Assembly (NCBI GenBank): GCA_000787465.1
Contig: JSYX01000008.1
Coordinates: forward strand, 1-64,000
From: Thermomucor indicae-seudaticae
Taxonomy: Eukaryota; Mucoromycota; Mucoromycetes; Mucorales; Lichtheimiaceae
DNA length: 64,000 bases
Direction: 5' to 3'
Part shown: in pieces, positions 47,888 to 64,000 of the stretch
How positions within the stretch are numbered: the stretch's first letter is position 1
Layout of the letters: every line of letters begins with the position of its first letter
The notes under the pieces: generated by a model
Told to the model about the DNA's origin: nothing
Seen by the model: the letters and a program-made list of their open reading frames with translations, nothing else
Database searches by the model: none
Translations under genes and position numbers: made by a program

Positions 47888-50141
47888 ATGAACGACTATA
47901 GTCAACATGACAGCATAGCATACACATTATCGAAACTATTGGAAGAGCGAGTAGGCATTCGTTTAAAGCCTGGATACCTGGAGACCTGGCTGTCGACAGT
48001 AGCACGCGGGGATCGCGAGACTTTGTATAATGCAGCTCTAGATCATTGCCTGAATACAAACATTGCCGAGACGTCTGTCCCTGTGATCCCCAGCGATTTC
48101 GGGAAAGAAACACTTTCTACATTTCCAACGGGTCACTTGCGAAATGGACCCGGGATTGTGCTCCAAATCCAGGATACGATCGATATTAGTCATTCTACCC
48201 ATTCATTGTTGAACAATATTGCTTCGGTCGCCCCTGTGCGTCAGGTCTATGTTCGTCGCAACCAAAACGAGGATATTACGTTTCCCCGCGGTATGTTGCG
48301 CTGGACGCTGACCGACGGTACACGAACTGTGCGCGCCATCGAATATAAACGATTCCCAAACCTAGATCTCAAAACACCCTTTGGCTGTAAAGTGAGTTTC
48401 TGTGCAGAATTGATATGTAGCAGGCATTAATATAGACAATCCTCTCTCGTTCTCTGGAGAAAAGTTGTTGATCAAGAGCTGCCAAGTCCGGCAAGGTATA
48501 TTGTTCCTTGATCCCGTAAACGTCAAGGTACTGGGTGGCAGTGTACTGCAACTGTATGATGGAAACATGATTGCTGCCCTGGAGCGACGGTTTCGAATAC
48601 GGTTACGACTCGAACAACCTGATGTACCAGACGAAAGTGGAGAGTCTGATACGCGACAAGATCCGATAGACACAGACACAGTTACCGACATGACGCCTGT
48701 GGTAGCAGCCCGTACGACTACCGTAACCGCGCAACAGCCTCCAACACCTATACCTGTGCAATCACCTGCATCCAAACGCACTAATACAATGACATGCTCT
48801 ATTTCAACAGCACCAAGTATTATACCGAATACTGCAACAGCAACCGCAGCGTCAGGCACGCCTCGTACAACGGCATCAAAACAGACGGGTCGACCTACTC
48901 AGATCGATTTCAGAGGTTTCGCAGCACAGTTTGCATTCGACCCTAGCACCACCACTACTACATCATCATCTACCAAGTTACCATCACTCACTGCGCAACG
49001 TCCGAAAAGCGATAGCAGCCGGAGTCAACAACATAACAGACAGCTAAGCTCAACTGAACCACGGTCCTCAGCAGGAAAGCGGGACAGCCCCTCTACCCAT
49101 ATTGAAAGAAATGATCTTGCGAAACAAGAACAGAATGAAGCTCCTGGAATTCCAAGTAGTGCGAATGCCCGAACGAAGCCGGGAATAAATGCTACGGTGG
49201 TTAGTGAGGGAAAGGAAGAACTGATCCTAGACTTTACTACGGGACAGCGGAAGCAACCAGATCCAGGCATTATGGAGGTGGATGATGTCCGTTCAGAACC
49301 ATTCACAAATGCCCAAGGAACAATGCATCCATTAAATAAGAATAACAGCAGTGCTGGCAACCGCGATGTTAGCACTGATAGTACACCAAGGCTGGATTTG
49401 GCGATCGACAGCCTTCCTGACAGAAACAAATCAAGGCTAGTACCACCTGTTCAGGGACAGTCATGTAAAAGGAAAGAAGACTACAAAGAGCACCAATCTG
49501 GGAGATTGGACAAAGTACAAAAGACGAAAACAACACGACAAAATGGCGATAAAGATTATACAACTGTCAACGACGCGATTAGCATCATTGAAGCAAATAG
49601 CGTTGAGCAGCTTGTTGTGAAGGTGAGACTTTAAAGCGGAACGCCTATAAGATATCCATCTGAACACCGTATTTCTCTTCTTTTTCATGCAGGCTGTTGG
49701 AGTCAAACTCTTACAATTCCGACTATCACCTAGTCTAGGATACCACTTGGCGGCCAGTCTCAAGGACCCGTACGGAGACCAAGAGCGTAAACTTCATGTA
49801 GTATTTAAGCATGAGGTAAGCAAGGAAGACCTTGTAGTAACGAATGTTACTAACAATATATCTTGCTCTAGGTCATCAAGGAAATGATTGGCAGAGACCA
49901 TCGAGAAGTGAATGATAAACGGAATAAACTTGGGTCTACATGGCTTGCGCGTGATGTAATGTATTATTCTATGTCTTGCTCAGCAAAGGGATGACTTACA
50001 TCCGTTAACCAGGTTTTAGAGCCACTGCGCCAAAAATTAACGACACAATGTGCATATTATCATTTGGATCTCACATTAATGGAAAAGGACGAAAAGACTG
50101 GAAACTTCATGCCTATTGTAACAAAGTATATACCTCATTAA
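47888..50141 (+). CDS. RMI1: RecQ-mediated genome instability protein 1
   Basis: Predicted partner of topoisomerase III and a RecQ helicase, which dissolve crossed DNA in repair. About 665 residues from the ATG at 47888. Exons: 47888-48391, 48465-49622, 49693-49815, 49872-49955, 50013-50141. The N-terminal helical part has LKPGYLETWLSTV. The OB fold follows across intron 1: RAIEYKRFPNLDLKTPFGCK, then LLIKSCQVRQGILFLDPVNV and KVLGGSVLQLYDG. A long disordered middle precedes a conserved-looking C-terminus with WLARDVLEPLRQKL. The frame is open upstream of 47888 (HRLDAKFGVPEPEF), so the true start may lie in an unseen exon. Confidence 0.85.
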
Positions 50142-50151
50142 TACATACATA

Positions 50152-53100
50152 TCACAACTCATCAGCAATATGCTTGGTGTCCTTCTTTTCTTGGGAAATC
50201 TCTTCTGCAGGTTGGTTTCGCGCAGCGACCTTTTTGCGAAGGGCATCAATCTCTCGATCATATGCTTCCCATTCTGGAACTTGTCGCCTCGCACGATCCA
50301 ATTTTGGTTCCTTGGTTAAAGGATTATTGCACTTGGTGGGAAACAGTTAGTTAACTAAACCGACCGGATGTCTGGAGTGACTTACAAGATCGATTGTTTT
50401 CGCCTTTTTAAGGCTTTCGTCACTACACCAGGTCTCGCACCATAGCCATTCTTGCGGCAAGGAATAAATCGGTACAACATGTTGCATATTGTTTGGCAAG
50501 TCCTGATCAAGGTTCGCCAAAGAGTTGGGGTCAGCACTCAGCTGCTGGTATTGAGCACGCAGTCGGTCGCCTGCTGCCATTTGTCGGAAACGATTAAGGT
50601 CGACCACATATAACGCACTATGTGGGGAACTCTATCAGTACGAAGATACGCGCATTTACCCCTTCTTCGTTTGTCATCCTGCCTGATGTGGTAGGGCTTG
50701 CCTTGCAAATGCTCCTTCCAGTAACCTTGGTTCCAGAAACGGAATCCATCCATTTCAGTACGGTCACTGCAGAAAGGTGTGTATCCGTACGGCGCTCCAT
50801 GAAGATCCATATCAACAAGTTCTTTCAAGTCTGTCCGGACGATCTAAGTGTTGCATTCACTGAATTTCTTTCACTGGGTATCCCTTCGGTTATGTTTGTT
50901 CGTACCTGATCTGCATCGACAAAGATAACCTTGTCCAAGTCCAAGGGAAACAGGACATCCAAAAACAATATCTTGTACCTGTCATTATTGCGTTAAGCGA
51001 ACACACTCTCTCTTTCTGTCTCTACGTCAGATCATATACCCCCAGATAGTCCTTTGCTTCTCTTTTTGGGAACGCAGCCACGAGGGCCATTTGTAGGTAA
51101 CCATCTCATATTCAAACTTGTACTCTTTAGCCAATTCTGGTAGGAAATCCTATATCACGATATGGACAGTCATAATCTCAGCCTTATGCCTCTTTTCTGG
51201 ACATGACACTGACCTTAAAAGAAGGCGACAAGAAGTTCTCGATAAACCAAAACTTGACGGAGCTATTAGTGTGTTTCATGACAGATACAATCATGATGGA
51301 CATGAAGCGCTCATAAAGTTGTCCTGAGGCTACAGAGAAGATATTAATATATGCATGTCTCGACTGAACAGCTGCTTTCGGCTCTTGTTCTTCCATCTTG
51401 CTATGATGAAACAGCCTAATAAAAAATGAAAAATGTCAGGACTAATAAATAATAGATCAGAATATGATGGCTTATACTTTTTTGTCAACGAGGACCAGAG
51501 CGAGTCTTCCTCATGATCAGAAACGGCAGCAGGACTCGGCTCGGCAAGAACGTCTTCGTTTTCCATACCAGGATTCTTTCTTACTTGAGGAAAAATGGTC
51601 AGACCTTCAAAAGACGTCAAAGCCAAAAGATGCTTGTTCTCCTTGTTCTTTTCGGGCTGGACTTTACTACTGCGTTTTTCCCAGTTGCCATCCGTGCCAA
51701 TACTCTCAATGTGATACACTTGGCTCGATCGTCCGCTTCGCAAACCAACTTCCCAAACTCCAGGTTCCGCTTTAAACTGGAAATAGCCCAGATTCGCCAT
51801 CACAATCGTATCCATCGCAAAGGATGAAGCATTCGTTGTTGCACTCAGGACAAACTGTAAGCCGCGTGGCGGTGATTGGGTCGCTGCATCTACACAGTGG
51901 CCTTCAATCAGAATGTGTTCCAGTTCATAGACTGCTGAGACAGAGGATGCTTCGGCTCTCTCCAGCCGGATATTGTCCAGATCCATGTTGGCTTCCTTGA
52001 CAGTAACGTGCCACGACTTGATCGTGTCCACACCAAGCGTATAGAGCGCACTTTGTGGCAGTTCATCGAAATAAGCCATAGGTGTCGCAGGTGCCCCCGT
52101 TTGTGGATTGAAATGCACTTCATGGTCAAACACATATCTGTAGAATCGTTTGATCGGGATCTCTCCAAGCTCTGGAACCGGGTTCAAATATATCTCAATA
52201 TACACATCCTGCATTTCAGAGAGTGTCTCGAGGATAGGAGCCCATTTCTGAGCAGTCTCACTGGCTGGATCAAGCAACGCAGCAATCTCAATCCGGGCAC
52301 GATCGCAGTCGCCTACAGCAATCTTTGTATAGTTACTCTGTAAATCTCGGTACGGACGCTGACGTGATGCAGGAACGCCGCGGTCGAACACACTCTTTGC
52401 CATGCTGGCCTTGTCAGCCTCTAGCACACAGGAAACGTAGCTCAGCATGTCTGCAAGCGCATAGTAGTAGCTTTCCATATCTGCTCCGGCTTCCGACAAC
52501 GCTTCTTGAATAGGCAGAATGCGTTTCTCGCTTTCGTATCGGAACAGGTTCTCAAAGTCATCTCTTGTAAACTCGAATTGGCTTGGAATAGGTCCGACGA
52601 TCTAGGTTTTCCCCAACATGATCAGTAAACGTAACCCGTCAAGAACGGCTTGGAGGCAGATGTCCTTACTCGTCCGTTCAGGATAATGCCTGTGAAATCA
52701 GATGCCAGTCCCGCCCGTTCCAGGACACGCAGCTGTTCCTCCCAAGCTTTCGCGTCATGCTTTGCTGCTTGCTCCACGATAGGTGATCCTGGCGCAAATA
52801 TCTTGATTTGCTCCGGACCGTCGTCATTATCTGGCGTTTCGCGGACTAGCTGACGATGCAGCAGAGCCTTGGTAATCAGCGCTTCTATGGAGTCAAAATC
52901 TGCGCTTCCGCGGACTAGCTGATGATACAGCAAAGTTGAGAAGCTGTTGTCATCATCCAAAACCAGACCTTCCCCAGAAGAAGCCGTTGGATTGTGAATT
53001 AACGCAAGACGAACATCTTGCGACCTCTGTGCAAAAAGGTTCGCGTAAGTCGCACCAACAACGATAGCCGAAAAAAAGGCCATACCGAAAACGATATAGC

Positions 53101-56005
53101 TTCTAGCGCCATTTTCAGCGTAGATATCGAGTCCATGTTTCCAATAATCCATATATTGGCGAGGGGCTCTGAGTTGGATCCATCTAAGGTCAACTCACGC
53201 GCCGTGTTAGCATTGGCGGGAAAATGCAAGCTATTAAGCTCTTCTGCACCCACCGCTGAGGTAATGTATCTCTTCAAAGAACTTCGGATCAATATCCTGC
53301 AAAGCGAGCATTCGTAGTGGTTGAGTCTCGGAGACGCTGATAAACGGATTGCGAGAAGTTGCGACATAGGGTTGCGTCAAAAGAAATTCATACACATCTG
53401 CATTCTGACGGAGTTGGCCAAAGTAAAGCTAGAAAGCACACAAAACCATTAGCGAACATGTGCAAATATCAACAGCCATACTCTGGCAGCACCTTTCTGG
53501 CAATTAACTGTGTTTGCTCGGTTAGAGCCATCATTAGCACGCGAGTCCATGGCTAAAGTTATTGTAGCAATTGTGAGCAAAAGGTGTTTGCAAATGAAGA
53601 GTTCTTGCGCCCTATATATACCTTGTCATCATTGTTATACTCTAGGAGCTTCCCGTTCAAAAACATCACACCTTCGGATTCCTCGACATTCGCCATACCA
53701 ACACGCTTTAGAAAGCTGCGTGTTTTGCTCAGATACTCTTGCTTTGCTTGCACAAGCTCTGCTATAGTCGGATAATTTGACTCTTTCAGACCTTTTAATA
53801 GCGTTCCATAAACCTCCTCCACTTGAGAGCAAGAAACGCGCTCCGTATTTGTCTTTCGCAAAACATCCAAAAGCTACAGAAAAATGTGTAAGTATTGTCC
53901 GTTCTCACTTTTGAGATAAAGTTTCTTCACCAATAACTTACTCTGTTCAAGTATTCCATGGCTTGTGTTCGTCCTTGTTTCTCGCGGATATATTCAAACG
54001 CCAATGCAGAGCAGGTGCCTTAATCGCACATAAAACAAGCAGTTAGTAAAACCCGAATTTTGACATACTGTATATATCTGTACCAGGATCTCCATCATCC
54101 TGCGTTATCCGGGGTACAAGTCCAAACCGGATCGGCGTGTTATTCTTGACCGAGTCTCGAACACGGACAGCCACACGTTCCAAAGACGTTGCTGATGCCA
54201 AATCTTCAATCATAACAAGGTTATACACATTACGTCGAACGGTCCGCAACTGGCCGGGATAAACGGGCTTCATAAGCTTTTGCAAGCGCGAATAAAACAT
54301 TAGAAATACGCTAGCTTGCTTGCATGGATCATCACGACATTACCTCGAATAAACTGGAAGGCCAACTTTTGTAGCGCTTATCCTTTCCCAGATCATTCCA
54401 CCACATCACGATATCAGACCGCACATCGTAAACGTCCTTTATTTCGTCGCCGTATCGGTTCGAGCCAGCAGCAGCTTTTGCGAGTGTTGGATGAGTCATG
54501 ACATTGATTGCTTGCCTCCCTGTTAGTCCTTGTCGCTCCAAAAGTCCAACTGTTCGAAACTCCCGTCGTAAAGCACGCAGCAATCTAACAATACCGCGCC
54601 ATTTAGTCCTCGCTTATAACAGTTTAGCGCATACATATCCACGTACGAAAAAGGATCCACTTGATCATCATCGATTTCTAACCCGTTCAACCACATCACG
54701 TTCAAGCCGGGCGCAGGCATCGACTCTTGGTTGATCAGAATTTCTTCGACCGGTTCGTGATCAAGTTCAACCTGACTGATACTATGAGCGTATCGAGGAA
54801 AATCCTGTGCAATTTGCACCATATCCGAAAGCGGCTGCTTGGAACGTATCAGGAACTGGGCCGTTTTTAGGCCAAGTTCTGAAAAAGTGAACCCACCGTA
54901 AGATTCCCTTGTGCATACCATCAGTTTCGAGGCCTACCTTTGATATCTTTGGCTGCCAAGGGCTCGATGGTATCCGATTTCACATCACCAAACAAGTGCG
55001 ATGGACTCATGACCTTTTTGCCAAAACGGACAAGTTTATCTTTGACAGACGAAGACTTGGAATATAACTCTTCCAAATCCATGAGTTATTACATGTTAAA
55101 GAGGAAAGGAAAACGTCTTTACCTTCAGCCTTTCTATCGTCAATCACCAGATAATCTGTGCTCTTTAAGGCCAATTCCACACCATAACCGGTCAAATAAA
55201 AAGGACGGGCCGATGACGCGACGTCTGCTGCTGCTACTGGCTTGTACCGGATAACGTACGCTAATCCATGATATGTCCGGGCAGCCTCCATCAGCAGACG
55301 ATGAAATGCTGTAAAGGCAGGCGAGCTCAGGTTAGGTGTGTAAAGGATAATCGACAAGCGTCGTTCTCCAGACGGATTCCAGACATGGTCAAACGAAAGC
55401 AACTCCCCGTCTTCGTCTTCGTCTCTAACAGCATCGCGATCAACAAGCCTTAGATAGTTCTTATCCAAGTACTCGCCAAACTCTGCCGGATCGCAAAAGG
55501 GGGAATTGCCTCTTACTACAACCCAAGCTTCACATGTAATGAAGGAAGTATTCGTGCTTGGATAAACCACATGCCGATAATATTGGTGATACGCTGCCAC
55601 ACGTGGCGCACTGACATGGAGCGAAAGTCCAAGTTTCAACAGATCAAGTGCACTTTTTGAACAAACATGTCCATTCTCCTCGACGCGCTGTAACGCGCTT
55701 TCGTAAACCTCCTGCAAGGTCCCCCCTTCGAGTGACACTTGAGCACCTTGTAGATCGCTGATGAGTGGAAAATACGCCGTCTCATTCTCTAGTGCAACAG
55801 TTTCGCTTTCCAGTAAAATAGATTGAGAATCAGCAAAATGAACCGCACCTAGAAAACGGTCTTACACGATCTCCAAAATCAAATCCAGTGTTCCCCATGG
55901 TGCAGTGAGTGCAAGGTCAACAGTTCCTGAGCCATACACAGCAACAAAGTGCTGTACAAGCGAAACGCAATAGATGACTACCGCGCCGACGCCAAAGCTT
56001 CGCAT
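50152..56005 (-). CDS. UDP-glucose:glycoprotein glucosyltransferase
   Basis: ER folding sensor that re-glucosylates misfolded N-glycoproteins; about 1600 residues. Exons (minus): 55866-56005, 55123-55805, 54938-55069, 54635-54878, 54344-54584, 54084-54276, 53942-54018, 53622-53873, 53493-53552, 53086-53428, 52670-53026, 51478-52601, 51214-51415, 51040-51149, 50906-50978, 50683-50843, 50386-50617, 50152-50331. A signal peptide starts the protein; thioredoxin-like domains follow ([29 protein letters not shown]). The GT24 catalytic end has [38 protein letters not shown] and [14 protein letters not shown] [10 protein letters not shown]. It ends HIADEL, an ER retrieval signal. Exon 10 has one extra base for the frame (see findings). 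The intron after YHI uses a GC donor. Confidence 0.93.
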
Positions 56006-56226
56006 CGCTTGCACGACTTAAAAGCTTCAGGGACGTTCGATGAACTGCTTTAAAGTCGGAGTTCTCTCATCACCAATTCATAACACGAGCTCAAAAGGAA
56101 AAGGACATCTTCGACGAAAACGCAACAACTGTATTTACAACATTACTTTTTTGAAGGTGAAGTATCTATATAGAAACCGATACTCACGCGCTAACCCTAT
56201 AGTCATACAATGCACAACATATCATT

Positions 56227-60322
<4,096 letters not shown>

Positions 60323-60646
60323 GATCTGCCAATTGAAAACCGAAGCGGCAGAGAAAAGTTTGCTTTGACAGAGAAAGAATACGATAAAACAGGCTGCGAC
60401 CTGAGGGAATCTTCCGTGACGTTGTTCTGTAAGCCAATGGAAAATGCTTGAAAGCAAAAAGCAGTTTGTCACATTGGCAGAGAGTATGCCCACGGTATCA
60501 CTTGTAAAGGTGCTGCATCCACTCCTTTTTGACGTTTGTTAAAGGTTTTGCATCTCTTCTGCGAGCGAAGGGTCTGATTTTCATTTGTGCTGAGAACTTT
60601 TCGATTATTGCAGACCATAAATCTCCTATAGCGCTTACAAAGGGGT

Positions 60647-61112
60647 TCACATAGTGTATGTACTCTGTAAATCAGTGGCTTGCAGCCTGGCTACAATGAC
60701 ATGTTCGGTCTCCTTGTATTCATAAGCAAAAGAGTACCTATAAGGTCAACACAAAAATACCGAGTCCCTTTAATCGATCGAAACATACAGTGAAAGCAAA
60801 GTATACCATGGTTACACTGAACAAATTGCCCAAATAATTGCTGATTGCTTCGATAAGCACTTTAGTCAATGCAACATATCACTCATGCATAGTTCGCTAC
60901 TCAACTCATACCACCCAGTCGGACGCTATAACGCTCAAAGGAGGACATAACACAGAAGTCCTTCCTTTCTGGTTATATATCCATATTACCGGTACCAGTT
61001 TTCTGTCTTGCTGATGACGCTCTATCCAATATTGGGCACACTCTTGACCGGACAGCATGCCGGCAAATGGGAACAAGGGCAAGCCTCCTGGATCAAGCTG
61101 ATTCGACGGCAT
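60647..61112 (-). CDS. Small unknown protein, 76 residues
   Basis: Proposed exons (minus): 60996-61112, 60818-60840, 60647-60737. All three junctions have GT-AG ends and the phases agree, which is unlikely by chance for so short a gene. The product begins MPSNQLDPGGLPLFPFAGML, continues GQECAQYWIERHQQDRKL, then QLFGQFVQYSFAYEYKETEH, and ends TDLQSTYTM. No signal peptide or membrane span. I do not recognise a family. The middle exon is only 23 bp. Divergent from MCM2. Confidence 0.45.
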
Positions 61113-61312
61113 AGAAGTGCACAGGTTATTGGCACGCTCGACTTGAAGAGAAGATCTGGACCTTACCTGTAGCTTTCTCAGGCACTTTCCAGCTTTTCAG
61201 GCACGGGCAATCAGGCACCTCCCAACCGTCACGACGTTTTTTTTTCCTTTACCTTTTTTTTGAACAGCCGCAATCGGTCCCTGTGCTTTTCCTCTAGCAA
61301 CAATAAGTCGAA
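61113..61312. promoter_or_regulatory. Shared divergent promoter gap, small gene / MCM2
   Basis: 200 bp between start codons. It contains two ACGACG/TCACGACG-type words near 61228-61240 and long T runs. An MCB-type ACGCGT is not present. Confidence 0.3.

Positions 61313-64000
<2,688 letters not shown>

Overview
The window is nuclear DNA from a filamentous fungus, most likely an early-diverging one (Mucoromycota, perhaps Mucorales). This is inferred from the mix of families: an AreA-type GATA factor, a GT15 mannosyltransferase, a C-terminal Zn2Cys6 factor and an Arl8 GTPase that budding yeast lacks. Most genes are cut by many 45-90 bp introns. I rebuilt exons by hand from splice sites, reading-frame phase and recognised protein families. 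No transcript data were available, so exon ends are predictions.

Layout. 1-15.8 kb is dense housekeeping DNA: a BAR-PH-ArfGAP-ankyrin protein, exopolyphosphatase, ribosomal P2, mitochondrial uS15, an unknown basic protein, an amino-acid permease, Arl8, HGH1, mitochondrial acyl carrier protein and a TOM6-like protein. 15.8-22.3 kb has no recognisable gene. 22.3-29 kb holds a GRIP-domain golgin and a repeat-rich zinc-cluster factor, with a decayed copy of the latter's 3' end between them. 29.5-31.4 kb is unclear. 31.5-35.9 kb holds a CNNM/Mam3 transporter and the GATA factor. 36-44.4 kb is an accessory, decaying region: pieces of a Rad2/XPG-like nuclease gene and a second unknown family, the latter split by a 165 bp MITE with an 8 bp target duplication. 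44.5-64 kb is housekeeping again: GT15 mannosyltransferase, Hsp20, RMI1, UDP-glucose:glycoprotein glucosyltransferase, a DED1-like helicase with five RanBP2-type fingers, a 76-residue unknown protein, and MCM2 running off the right edge.

Working together. Several genes serve the secretory pathway (ArfGAP, golgin, UGGT, mannosyltransferase), mitochondria (uS15m, ACP, TOM6-like) or genome maintenance (RMI1, MCM2). Divergent pairs share short promoter gaps (P2/uS15m, Arl8/HGH1, ACP/TOM6-like, small protein/MCM2), and several convergent pairs nearly touch; the RMI1 and UGGT stop codons are 10 bp apart.

Best leads: the one-finger-per-exon zinc-finger cassettes of the helicase, the MITE insertion in a decaying gene, the 39-codon repeat factor and its broken neighbour, an apparent single-base frameshift in UGGT, and two GC-AG introns.
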